The notes under the pieces are model-generated. The model was not told the origin of the DNA, ran no database searches, and saw only the letters and a list, made by a program, of their open reading frames with translations. From QYOJ01 sp043806735 (GTDB lineage: Bacteria > Bacteroidota > Bacteroidia > Bacteroidales > FEN-979), in contig JAZDGR010000102.1 in assembly GCA_043806735.1 (NCBI GenBank), positions 1 through 30,111 on the forward strand: DNA of 30,111 nt, in the 5' to 3' direction. The position numbers and the translations under genes are program-made. Below are positions 1 to 7,354 of the stretch, piece by piece. The stretch's first letter is position 1, and each line of letters opens with the position of its first letter.

Positions 1-304
1 ACTTTAAATTTGTTTTCAGAAATTCCAAGAAGAACAACCACCCGGAGAGAATTTAATTTTTCTTCGGGGAAGTTTATTTTCCCATTTATCACATATCAAT
101 AACAATATATTTTCTAAGTTGGATCTGGTCGCTGTAACGACCTTTTTTTATATCCTCACTCAAACGCAATTTTTTCGCTGCACAGATACGAAGATAGTGA
201 CGTCATATACCTTGTTATGTGGCTCATTTGCTTATTTCCACTTTTATTAATAGGTTGATTGACAGAAATTTGTTTCATGAATAACTAAAAATAACCAAAT
301 CGAA
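1..304. other. Intergenic region left of the LruC lipoprotein gene
   Basis: No reading frame of note lies here. The stretch is AT-rich and holds one clear terminator (127-149). Downstream of it, where the promoter of the next gene should lie, I find no good match to the Bacteroidetes TAnnTTTG element. The nearest is GAAATTTG at 265-272, which lacks the leading TA and a convincing TTG 19 bases upstream. An imperfect hairpin around 42-77 is too weak to call. Confidence 0.6.
127..149 (+). terminator. Rho-independent terminator of a gene upstream of the window
   Basis: A perfect 5-bp GC-rich stem, GGTCG (127-131) and CGACC (138-142), closes a 6-base loop and is followed by seven T residues (143-149). 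The orientation fits a plus-strand transcript entering from the left. The next plus-strand gene starts 156 bases downstream, so it should need its own promoter. Confidence 0.75.
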
Positions 305-2587
305 ATGAAAACAGTGAGAAACTTTTCAGGAATTATCTTTTTGTTCCTTATGATCTTTTTTGCAGGCTGTAAAAAGGATTTTGACCCCCAGCCATCTCCG
401 GGAGAAGTCTCCAAGATGACTGACATTACAGTACCCTATGGATTTAATTGGAAAACAACCCGGACCGTCACCCTTAATCTCAGTCTGGATGTGCCCAATT
501 CCTCCTCAACCTACAGCCGCATCACGGTGTATGATAAAGAACCGTTTAACGGCGGAAACGCTATCTTTTCAGGATCTGTGGCAAAAAGCTTCCCGCTTGT
601 TGCGAAGATTAGCATTCCGACAGCCCTGACCCAATTGTATTTTCAATTATCGCCCTCCAGTGGATATACACAGTTGGTAACAGTAAATGTTAGCGATAAT
701 ATCCAATATGCCTTCACTGAACCTGGAGGCGGTGGTTTACTGAAGGGAACCGACGTGGTTGAGCCTGATTGCAACACCGGATGCGACGTAACAATTTCAG
801 GGACGCATGTAACAAAACTGACCATTAATGACGGGCAAACCTATTGTATCACTACCAGCTATTCAGGGGAAATTGAAGTGGAAGAAGGTACCCTGAAGAT
901 CTGTGGAAATTATAGCGGAACCGGAAATAACGGAAAAATCAGCGTAGGGAAAAACGGAAAAACTACTGTGCTGATCATTACCTCCACAGCCCAGGCGGAC
1001 ATCTCTACCCTGGAACTCAAATTCCAGGCAACAGCAACCGTTTACTCCAATGCCACCGCCGTCATCGGACAGGCTTCAGTAAACCAGGATGCGACATTTA
1101 CAAACTACGGGACCACCAGCATTAACAGCAACTTCACTCCCGATGGCCTGATCCAGAACTTCGGCGACATGACCGTGAATGGACAATATAATATGAACGG
1201 CAATTCCGCAAGTTTGATCAATACAGGTTACCTCACGATCAACAGCCACTGGAATGCAATAAATCCTGTAACCAACAACGGAACCATTGAGGTTTTCGGT
1301 GACATGAATTGCAACAATGCGGAATTTCTGAACACCTGCGCCCTGATTGTTCATGGATTTTTCCATCTGAATAATGAGGAATTCACCAATGAAACAGGAT
1401 ATATAAAGTGCTATGGGGAAACCAAGATCCAGGGTGGGCAATCCTTTATGAAACTGAGGAACCAGTCGATGATTTCGACCAAAGATCTAACCCTGAATGC
1501 CGACATTACCGGGGAAGGGATACAGAATGAGATCCGCGTGACAAACGACATCCGGTTTGATGGCCCCAATGTAATAACCGGGCCCATTGAGACCGCGCAA
1601 ACCACGGGTGTCCTGCAGAACGGAACCCTCGCGAATTTTACTAACGGAGCCACATTTGTGAGCTTTGCCAACATTACCAACACCATTCCTACCTCGCCCT
1701 GCAATCCGGAAGGGGTGAATCCTCCGGGCCCCTGTCCTGATACCGATGGGGATGGAGTAACCGATTGTGATGACGATTATCCGGATGATCCCGACCGGGC
1801 GTTCAACAACTACACGACCGGGACTGCGGTATATGAAGATCTCTGGCCGTCACAGGGAGACTATGATATGAATGACCTGGTGATGTATTATAAATACAAT
1901 ATGGTAACCAATGCGCAGAACAAGGTGGTAGATGTAGTTTCCAAGTTTTACGTGCTGGCTGCAGGCGCCGGAATGAGAAACGGGTTCGGATTCCAGTTTG
2001 ATGACGTGACCCCCGGACAGGTGGCCTCAGTAACCGGGTACGATCTTACCCAGGGGTACATTACCCTCTCTGCAAATGGCACCGAAAGCAATCAGGCCAA
2101 AGCCGTTGTCATCGTGTTCGATAACCATGACAATGTGATTAACCGCGCCGATGCCTCTACGTTCTTCAATACCCTGCCGAATCATCCGGAAGGAACTGCT
2201 GATACTGTAACGGTCACGGTGCATTTCACTACACCACTATCCACAACCGTAGTAGGAACAGCTCCGTTCAACCCCTTCCTCATAAAGAACATGGACCGTG
2301 CAGTGGAGATCCACCTGCCCGATTATGTACCCACTTCTCTGGCAAGTCCTTCTTATTTCGGAATGAGCGATGATAATTCCAACCCGGCTACCGGTCGGTA
2401 TTACAAAACCAGCGGAGACCTTCCGTGGGCGATCAATTTACCTGTGGTGTTTGATTACCCGGTCGAGTACGCCGACATTACTCAAGCCTACAACCATTTT
2501 GCCGAGTGGGCGCAATCAGGAGGAACTGCTTTTCCGAATTGGTACCTGAATCTTCCAGGCTACAGGAACAACAGCAACATCTATTAA
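305..2587 (+). CDS. LruC-domain lipoprotein with beta-helix-like middle region
   Basis: Predicted surface or periplasmic lipoprotein of 760 residues. The N-terminus is a lipoprotein signal: a hydrophobic run, then FAGC, with the lipidated Cys at about residue 22 followed by KKDFD. Residues ~155-430 form a repetitive, Asn/Thr/Gly-rich stretch with recurring short beta-type units (INDGQ, VNGQY, INSHW, EVFGD), as in right-handed beta-helices. A calcium-binding, thrombospondin-3-like segment DTDGDGVTDCDDD starts near residue 479. The rest matches the LruC domain, whose hallmark here is EDLWPSQGDYDMNDLVM (~512-528). LruC proteins are common in Bacteroidetes and some other bacteria, but their molecular role is not established; adhesion or a surface coat is a guess. 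The ATG at 305 is chosen because it opens directly into the signal sequence. The gene ends before a strong hairpin terminator (2621-2660). Family assignment is firm, function is not. Confidence 0.85.
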   Translation: MKTVRNFSGIIFLFLMIFFAGCKKDFDPQPSPGEVSKMTDITVPYGFNWKTTRTVTLNLSLDVPNSSSTYSRITVYDKEPFNGGNAIFSGSVAKSFPLVAKISIPTALTQLYFQLSPSSGYTQLVTVNVSDNIQYAFTEPGGGGLLKGTDVVEPDCNTGCDVTISGTHVTKLTINDGQTYCITTSYSGEIEVEEGTLKICGNYSGTGNNGKISVGKNGKTTVLIITSTAQADISTLELKFQATATVYSNATAVIGQASVNQDATFTNYGTTSINSNFTPDGLIQNFGDMTVNGQYNMNGNSASLINTGYLTINSHWNAINPVTNNGTIEVFGDMNCNNAEFLNTCALIVHGFFHLNNEEFTNETGYIKCYGETKIQGGQSFMKLRNQSMISTKDLTLNADITGEGIQNEIRVTNDIRFDGPNVITGPIETAQTTGVLQNGTLANFTNGATFVSFANITNTIPTSPCNPEGVNPPGPCPDTDGDGVTDCDDDYPDDPDRAFNNYTTGTAVYEDLWPSQGDYDMNDLVMYYKYNMVTNAQNKVVDVVSKFYVLAAGAGMRNGFGFQFDDVTPGQVASVTGYDLTQGYITLSANGTESNQAKAVVIVFDNHDNVINRADASTFFNTLPNHPEGTADTVTVTVHFTTPLSTTVVGTAPFNPFLIKNMDRAVEIHLPDYVPTSLASPSYFGMSDDNSNPATGRYYKTSGDLPWAINLPVVFDYPVEYADITQAYNHFAEWAQSGGTAFPNWYLNLPGYRNNSNIY

Positions 2588-2620
2588 CAAGGACCGGAAG
2601 TTTCTCACATAACATCCGTG

Positions 2621-2660
2621 GAGGCTGTCTCAAACTTTTGAGGCAGCCTCTTCTCTGTTT
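2621..2660 (+). terminator. Strong hairpin terminator between convergent genes
   Basis: GAGGCTGTCTCAAA (2621-2634) pairs with TTTGAGGCAGCCTC (2637-2650), giving about 13-14 bp with one T-G wobble and a very short loop. A T-rich tail (TTCTCTGTTT) follows. It lies 33 bases after the LruC gene stop and 22 bases from the end of the opposing gene. The T-rich tail favours the plus direction. Confidence 0.75.
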
Positions 2661-2672
2661 ATCTCAAGGAAA

Positions 2673-3194
2673 TTACTCAATGAATTTTTTCGTGCTCAAC
2701 TTTGCCGTCTGTAGGTTGTAAAGGAAGCGGCATTCTGTGACAATGGGTTGGCCATTCCGGTAGCCCGGCATAAACGTCAGTTTTGAAAACGCCTGTTCCA
2801 GTTCCTTTCCGGCATCCGGACCCTCCTTGATGTACACTTTGCAGCACACCGGCCTGCCCCTCCGGTCGATAATCATCCGGAACAGAATACTTCCGGGAGA
2901 GATCTCCTGCAGGGCATCCTGGATGGTTGGCTGCGAAAAACTGAGGCTGTCGTTTCCACAGCGGTACGGAGGAAGAGGATTCACACCGGTAATCTGGAAT
3001 ATCCGTTTGTTGATGCTGTCGGCCAGGTAAAAATACAGGGAACAGTTAAGCGGCGTTCCACGGTCGACAGTGGGGGGAAGGAATATATCCGGGATCAGAT
3101 CGCCAAAAGTCGGAGACTGCGAAAAGGAAGTGGATACCCCGACCAGGATTGAACATGCAATGAGTAGGGCCGGTCTGTACCGCATCGCGAGCAT
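2673..3194 (-). CDS. Small secreted protein with TonB-C-terminal-like domain
   Basis: A 173-residue protein from ATG 3194. A longer frame exists only by using a TTG at 3236. The ATG at 3194 (or 3185) is preferred because it opens straight into a signal peptide (basic start, then ALLIACSILVGVSTSFSQS). The C-terminal half resembles the TonB energy-transducer C-terminal fold: FRMIIDRRGRPVCCKV, then AFSKLTFMPGYRNGQPIVTECRF, equivalent to the F.PG..NG.PV pattern of TonB_C proteins. There is no proline-rich spanner and no anchoring helix apart from the signal, so it is not a classical TonB. Such stand-alone domains are common secreted proteins of unknown role in Bacteroidetes. It is divergent from the methyltransferase gene. 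On the minus strand TACTTTTA (3221-3214) is a weak match to the -7 element and would place transcription start just before the chosen ATG. Confidence 0.65.
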   Translation of the reverse strand: MLAMRYRPALLIACSILVGVSTSFSQSPTFGDLIPDIFLPPTVDRGTPLNCSLYFYLADSINKRIFQITGVNPLPPYRCGNDSLSFSQPTIQDALQEISPGSILFRMIIDRRGRPVCCKVYIKEGPDAGKELEQAFSKLTFMPGYRNGQPIVTECRFLYNLQTAKLSTKKFIE

Positions 3195-3267
3195 TTTTAC
3201 CGTAAAACGGGTGTAAAAGTATTGATAAACGGGCAATTTTATCGTTATTTTTACAAAAAAAATAAAG

Positions 3268-4005
3268 ATGGCCCTTTCCCTGTTCCAGCTGGTGAACTAT
3301 GTGTTGATCCTCTGCCTGTTGATCCTGCTTGCCAGGTTTTTGTGGATGCTGTTTTTTCATGCCTTTAACCAGCCGGCAGGATGGAGGCAGGCAAGAAAAA
3401 ACAGGGAAGTCCCAAAAGAGCTGCTCCGGCTCGAACGGAGCTATCCGGATAAGGTCCGGTTTTACACGTGGTGGTTTCAGATTGAACGGCTGAAAAAGGA
3501 CAACATCCCGGGTTCCTTTGCCGAACTGGGTGTCTATAAAGGAGAAAGCGCCCGGATTATCCATCGCATGGACCCCTCCCGGAAATTTTTCTTGTTTGAT
3601 ACCTTTGAAGGTTTTACCCTTACGGATCTGAACGTGGAAACGGGGGAAGCCGCCACCTATACCACCCGCCATTTTGCAGATACCAGCCTGGCGAACGTGA
3701 TGAAAAAAATTGACGGGAATGATAACATACATATTTTAAAAGGATACTTCCCCGATTCGGCTGAACCGGTCACCGGCGAAAAATTTGCCCTGGTGAACCT
3801 CGATGCCGACCTGTACAATCCGACAAAAGCCGGACTGGAATTTTTCTACCCCAGGATGAGCCAAGGCGGGATCATCCTCATCCACGATTACAACCCCAAA
3901 TGGCCCGGGGTAGTAAAGGCGGTCGATGATTTCCTCTCTTTTTGTAACATCGCTCCGGTCATTTTCCCGGACAGGGACGGCACAATTCTGATTCTGAAGG
4001 CGTAA
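3268..4005 (+). CDS. Membrane-anchored TylF/MycF-like SAM-dependent methyltransferase
   Basis: A 245-residue protein. Residues ~8-31 are a hydrophobic helix (VLILCLLILLARFLWMLFF) that probably anchors it in the inner membrane with the catalytic part in the cytoplasm. The rest matches the macrocin O-methyltransferase (TylF/MycF) family of class I methyltransferases. FAELGVYKGESA is the SAM-binding glycine motif, FLFDTFEGF follows, and VNLDADLYNPTKAGLEFFYPRM plus GGIILIHDY carry the acidic residues that coordinate Mg2+ in characterised members. The substrate is unknown; family members methylate sugars and related hydroxyl groups, so a glycan or lipid-linked acceptor is plausible given the membrane anchor. 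It is divergent from the TonB-C-like gene and lies directly upstream of the rpsL regulatory region. The fold is confident, the substrate is not. Confidence 0.8.
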   Translation: MALSLFQLVNYVLILCLLILLARFLWMLFFHAFNQPAGWRQARKNREVPKELLRLERSYPDKVRFYTWWFQIERLKKDNIPGSFAELGVYKGESARIIHRMDPSRKFFLFDTFEGFTLTDLNVETGEAATYTTRHFADTSLANVMKKIDGNDNIHILKGYFPDSAEPVTGEKFALVNLDADLYNPTKAGLEFFYPRMSQGGIILIHDYNPKWPGVVKAVDDFLSFCNIAPVIFPDRDGTILILKA

Positions 4006-4020
4006 TTTTTTTCGAAACGC

Positions 4021-4050
4021 TTGTTAATATTAAAATATATTGTACCTTTG
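4021..4050 (+). promoter_or_regulatory. Promoter P1 (Bacteroidetes sigma-A type)
   Basis: TTG at 4021-4023, a 19-base AT-rich spacer, then TACCTTTG at 4043-4050, an exact match to the TAnnTTTG -7 element known for Bacteroidetes. The start should fall a few bases after 4050, inside or at the edge of the first leader hairpin. Confidence 0.75.
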
Positions 4051-4052
4051 CA

Positions 4053-4163
4053 CCCTCAAAAATCGAATCTGTTTTTGAGGGGATTACAAGCTGAAAATAG
4101 CTAGGAAACCTGATAAAGCGAGACGCGTATAGGTTTTCAACCGGCTTCAGATGCAGAAGTTGG
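4053..4163 (+). promoter_or_regulatory. Structured leader: three consecutive potential stem-loops
   Basis: Hairpin 1 is a perfect 10-bp stem, CCCTCAAAAA (4053-4062) with TTTTTGAGGG (4072-4081), loop 9. Hairpin 2 is GGAAACCT (4104-4111) with AGGTTTTC (4131-4138), one G-U, and an inner GCG/CGC helix (4118-4126). Hairpin 3 is CCGGCTTC (4141-4148) with GAAGTTGG (4156-4163), two G-U pairs, loop 7. They follow P1 directly and precede P2. This may be a regulatory 5' leader or a separate small RNA; I recognise no known family. The pairings were found by eye and not folded computationally. Confidence 0.45.
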
Positions 4164-4261
4164 CCATCGTCTCAGCCTCTTATCTCCCTCCTTCCTATAT
4201 TCCCGCGAATAATCCAGCGAAAAAATACTGAAAGGGTTCTTCAAATTATTATCAGTTTGGG

Positions 4262-4291
4262 TTGTTCAAGTGGAAATAATTTGTACTTTTG
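4262..4291 (+). promoter_or_regulatory. Promoter P2 (Bacteroidetes sigma-A type)
   Basis: TTG at 4262-4264, a 19-base spacer and TACTTTTG at 4284-4291. The architecture equals P1, and the flanks match too: both have TTGTT at the -33 side and TTGTACYTTTGCAC around the -7 element. Initiation near 4296 gives a leader of about 45 bases to the rpsL start at 4342. Confidence 0.8.
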
Positions 4292-4341
4292 CACGCCCGT
4301 TTCAGGGATAAAAACCGAAAAAATAGTTTAAACCTATTGAT

Positions 4342-4725
4342 ATGCCTACGATTTCACAACTGGTTCGCAAAGGAAGAAAAAAACTGACCGACAAGAGCAA
4401 GGCTCCGGCCCTGGATTCATGTCCGCAACGCCGGGGTGTTTGCGTGAGAGTCTATACAACAACGCCCAAAAAGCCCAATTCCGCCATGCGGAAGGTGGCG
4501 AGGGTGCGTCTTACTAACGGGAAAGAGGTAAATGCCTATATTCCGGGTGAAGGGCACAACCTTCAGGAACACTCCATTGTGATGATCCGGGGGGGCCGTG
4601 TAAAAGACCTTCCGGGTGTACGTTATCACATCATCCGGGGAGCACTGGATACATCCGGTGTGGAAGGGCGCAAACAGAGAAGGTCAAAATACGGTGCCAA
4701 AAGACCGAAAGAGAAGAAATCATGA
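4342..4725 (+). CDS. rpsL: 30S ribosomal protein S12 (uS12)
   Basis: A 127-residue protein of the decoding centre that monitors codon-anticodon pairing. It carries the family motifs TTTPKKPNSAMRK, GEGHNLQEHS and GGRVKDLPGVRYH. Lys43 and Lys88, whose substitution gives streptomycin resistance in other bacteria, are wild type. Asp89 in DLPGV is the site that RimO methylthiolates in E. coli. This is the first gene of the cluster, preceded by two promoters. No SD is visible before the ATG, as usual in this phylum. Its TGA overlaps the rpsG start (ATGA), which suggests coupled translation. Confidence 0.98.
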   Translation: MPTISQLVRKGRKKLTDKSKAPALDSCPQRRGVCVRVYTTTPKKPNSAMRKVARVRLTNGKEVNAYIPGEGHNLQEHSIVMIRGGRVKDLPGVRYHIIRGALDTSGVEGRKQRRSKYGAKRPKEKKS

Positions 4726-5189
4726 GAAAAACAAAACCCAAGAAAAGGCCCCTTATTCCCGATCCCAGGTTCAAAGACACCTTGGTTTCCAAGTTTGTGA
4801 ACAACATCATGCTTCGGGGGAAAAAAAATATTGCCTATGATATCTTTTATGAGGCGATTGATATTGTGAATGAAAAGACCGGGGAAGACGGACTCGAGAT
4901 TTTCAAGAAAGCCCTGGCCAACGTGACTCCGGCTGTCGAAGTCAGGAGCCGCAGGATCGGGGGAGCCACCTTCCAGATTCCTTCCGAAATTCGTCCGGCC
5001 CGCAAACTATCGATCGGAATGAAAGCCCTGGTCTCGTTTGCCCGCAAACGCCATGAAAAGACCATGGGACAGAAGCTGGCGGCCGAAATTATAGCAGCTT
5101 ATAAGGAAGAAGGCGCTGCGTTCAAGAGAAAGGAAGATACACACCGCATGGCCGAAGCCAACAAAGCCTTTTCGCATTTCAGATTCTGA
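4722..5189 (+). CDS. rpsG: 30S ribosomal protein S7 (uS7)
   Basis: A 155-residue primary binder of the 3' major domain of 16S rRNA that nucleates head assembly and lines the E site. It is recognised from RRPLIPDPRF-type N-terminal sequence (here KRPLIPDPRF), KALANVTPAVEVRSRRIGGATFQIP and MAEANKAFSHFRF at the C-terminus. It overlaps rpsL by 4 bases, and its TGA overlaps the fusA ATG (TGATG). In E. coli S7 is the translational repressor of the str operon by binding the rpsL-rpsG gap; here there is no such gap, so that exact mechanism cannot operate. Confidence 0.98.
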   Translation: MRKTKPKKRPLIPDPRFKDTLVSKFVNNIMLRGKKNIAYDIFYEAIDIVNEKTGEDGLEIFKKALANVTPAVEVRSRRIGGATFQIPSEIRPARKLSIGMKALVSFARKRHEKTMGQKLAAEIIAAYKEEGAAFKRKEDTHRMAEANKAFSHFRF

Positions 5190-7297
5190 TGTCCGAGAAA
5201 ATAGAAAATATCCGCAACATTGGCATTATGGCTCACATCGACGCTGGGAAAACCACGACGACAGAGCGGATATTGTACTATACCGGCATTAACTATAAGC
5301 TGGGTGAGGTTCACGATGGTACCGCCACCATGGATTGGATGGTTCAGGAACAGGAGCGTGGCATTACCATCACCTCTGCGGCTACTACTGTTTATTGGAA
5401 TTTCGGTAAGGAAAAATACCGTATCAACATCATCGATACTCCCGGTCACGTCGATTTTACCGTGGAGGTGGAACGCTCCCTCCGGGTACTGGATGGCGCA
5501 ATCGCCATTTTCTGCGCGGTTGGAGGCGTTGAACCCCAATCGGAAACTGTCTGGAAACAAGCTGACCGCTACCATGTTCCCCGGATTTGCTATGTCAACA
5601 AAATGGACCGGGTTGGTGCCGACTTCTTCCATGTACTCGACCAGATCCGTAATAAACTGGGAGCCAAACCGGTTCCTGTCCAGATCCCGATCGGAGCCGA
5701 AGAGGAATTCAGGGGGATCATCGACCTGATCTCGGGGAAAGCCTATGCTTGGGATGAAAATTCCCTGGGCATGAACTTCGGGGAGATCCCTGTCCCGGCC
5801 GACCTCCAGCAAACCCTCAACGAATACCGGATGCAACTGATTGAAAGGACGGCCGAAGAAAGTGACGAACTCCTGGCCCGGTTTATCAACGACCCAACTT
5901 CCATCGCGGAAGAAGATATCGTGACCGCGCTTCGCAAAGCCACCATCGAAAACCGGGTGACCCCGGTCATGTGCGGAGCTTCCTTCAAGAATAAAGGAGT
6001 TCAACTGCTGATCGACAACATTGTCCGCTTTCTCCCTTCCCCCTACGACGTTCCGGCTATTAAAGGAATCAACCCGTTCACCGGGAAAGAAGAGGAACGT
6101 CACCCCAATCCCCAGGAGCCATTTTCTGCCCTCGCCTTTAAAATTGCCACCGATCCATTTGTCGGACGCATCACCTTCTTCCGCGTCTATTCCGGAAAGC
6201 TGGAAGCGGGAACCCAGGTCCTGAATACGAAGACCGAAAAAAAAGAACGCATCACGCGCATCATGCTGATGCATGCCAATAAGCAGAATCCGCTGAAGGT
6301 GATTGAAGCGGGTGAGATTGGAGTAGCTGTCGGGCTGAAAGAAGTGTACACCGGTGACACCCTCTGCGATCCCAAACATCCGCTGATCCTCGAAGCCATG
6401 TCGTTCCCCGAGCCGGTGATCAATATGGCCGTGGAACCCAAGACCCAGGAAGATGTTGATAAACTGAACCTGGCACTGAGAAAACTGACCGAAGAGGATC
6501 CGACGTTCCAGGTTCGCGTGGATGATGAAACCGGGCAAACCCTGATCAGCGGAATGGGCGAACTTCACCTGGATGTTTTGTGCGATCGCCTGCGGAGGGA
6601 ATTCAACGTGGAGTGCAACCGGGGAGCCCCGCAGGTAGCATACAAAGAAGCGATCAGGAGCGCCATTACACACCGGGAGGTCTACAAAAAACAAACCGGT
6701 GGAAGAGGCCGTTTTGCGGATCTGGTAATTGAGGTTTCACCGGCAGAGCAGGGAGTAAAAGGTCTGGAATTTATCAACGATATCCGCGGTGGCGTCATCC
6801 CAAGGGAGTTCATCCCTTCCATTGAAAAAGGATTGAAAGCCGCGATGATGAACGGACCGCTGGTGGGCTTTCCGATGGAAAGCATCCGGGTTCGTTTGCT
6901 CAACGGTTCGGTTCACCCGGTCGATTCCGATCCCCTTTCATTTGAGATTGCCGCCGGACTCGCCTTCCGGGAAGCCTGCAAAAAAGCGAAAGTTGTCCTG
7001 CTGGAACCCATCATGCGGTTTGAGATCATCACACCAAGTGAATACATGGGGGAGGTGACAAGCGACCTGAACAAGCGGCGGGGACATGTCAAAGAAGTGG
7101 AATCGCGCATCGGGAACCAGGTTATCCATGGGAAAGTCCCCCTGGTGGAAATGTTCGGGTATGTGACCACCCTGAGAAGCCTGACTTCAGGAAGAGCCAC
7201 TTCGATGCTGGAATTCTCACATTACCAGCCGACGCCGCCGGATATCATGGATGAGATATTATTTAAAATCAGAGGATATATACCCATATATAATTAG
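5189..7297 (+). CDS. fusA: Elongation factor G (EF-G)
   Basis: A 702-residue translational GTPase that drives tRNA-mRNA translocation and, with RRF, ribosome recycling. The GTPase motifs are intact: AHIDAGKTTTTER (G1, ~15-27), RGITITSAAT (G2), DTPGHVDF (G3) and NKMDR (G4). Domain II follows. Domain IV carries TGGRGRFADLVIE and domain V ends with PLVEMFGYVTTLRSLTSGRA. Position in the str cluster and full motifs argue for the canonical factor rather than a paralogue. The start fuses to the rpsG stop. A 57-base gap to rpsJ follows, one of the larger gaps in the cluster. Confidence 0.98.
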   Translation: MSEKIENIRNIGIMAHIDAGKTTTTERILYYTGINYKLGEVHDGTATMDWMVQEQERGITITSAATTVYWNFGKEKYRINIIDTPGHVDFTVEVERSLRVLDGAIAIFCAVGGVEPQSETVWKQADRYHVPRICYVNKMDRVGADFFHVLDQIRNKLGAKPVPVQIPIGAEEEFRGIIDLISGKAYAWDENSLGMNFGEIPVPADLQQTLNEYRMQLIERTAEESDELLARFINDPTSIAEEDIVTALRKATIENRVTPVMCGASFKNKGVQLLIDNIVRFLPSPYDVPAIKGINPFTGKEEERHPNPQEPFSALAFKIATDPFVGRITFFRVYSGKLEAGTQVLNTKTEKKERITRIMLMHANKQNPLKVIEAGEIGVAVGLKEVYTGDTLCDPKHPLILEAMSFPEPVINMAVEPKTQEDVDKLNLALRKLTEEDPTFQVRVDDETGQTLISGMGELHLDVLCDRLRREFNVECNRGAPQVAYKEAIRSAITHREVYKKQTGGRGRFADLVIEVSPAEQGVKGLEFINDIRGGVIPREFIPSIEKGLKAAMMNGPLVGFPMESIRVRLLNGSVHPVDSDPLSFEIAAGLAFREACKKAKVVLLEPIMRFEIITPSEYMGEVTSDLNKRRGHVKEVESRIGNQVIHGKVPLVEMFGYVTTLRSLTSGRATSMLEFSHYQPTPPDIMDEILFKIRGYIPIYN

Positions 7298-7310
7298 CTA
7301 ACATAGTAAA

Positions 7311-7328
7311 GACGGGACACTTCCCGTT
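7311..7328 (+). promoter_or_regulatory. Small hairpin in the fusA-rpsJ gap
   Basis: ACGGG (7312-7316) pairs with CCCGT (7323-7327), extendable by one G-U pair, with a 6-base loop. There is no T-run after it, so it is not a complete terminator. It could attenuate or stabilise a processing end between the str and S10 parts. No TAnnTTTG element is visible in the gap. Confidence 0.3.
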
Positions 7329-7354
7329 TCGACATCTAAAAAATAGAGAACAAC

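Larger units (their letters stand above)
4006..4341 (+). promoter_or_regulatory. Regulatory region ahead of the ribosomal operon
   Basis: 336 bases without a reading frame. In order it holds promoter P1 (4021-4050), three consecutive potential stem-loops (4053-4163), a pyrimidine-rich tract (about 4175-4203), promoter P2 (4262-4291) and a short leader to the rpsL ATG. P1 transcripts would have a leader of roughly 285 bases, P2 transcripts about 45. No tRNA or terminator is visible between the two promoters. Confidence 0.7.

Noticed and set aside
42..77. Imperfect hairpins near the left edge
   Set aside because: They need bulges and wobble pairs and have no T-run; the clear terminator at 127-149 explains the region better.
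2621..2650. The long inverted repeat as an insertion-sequence end
   Set aside because: The motif recalls some IS termini, but there is no transposase, no second copy nearby and no target duplication; a terminator between convergent genes is the simpler reading.
3046..3732. 228-codon minus-strand frame across the methyltransferase and the TonB-C-like gene
   Set aside because: It overlaps two better-supported genes and has low-complexity, coding-shadow composition.
4053..4260. Possible tRNA or known riboswitch between P1 and P2
   Set aside because: No cloverleaf, T-loop consensus or CCA end is present and no riboswitch core I know is recognisable. It is left as an unassigned structured leader.
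5099..6694. 531-codon open frame on the minus strand within fusA
   Set aside because: It is the antisense of a highly conserved gene, shows no domain pattern, and its openness follows from fusA codon use. No promoter or SD is seen.
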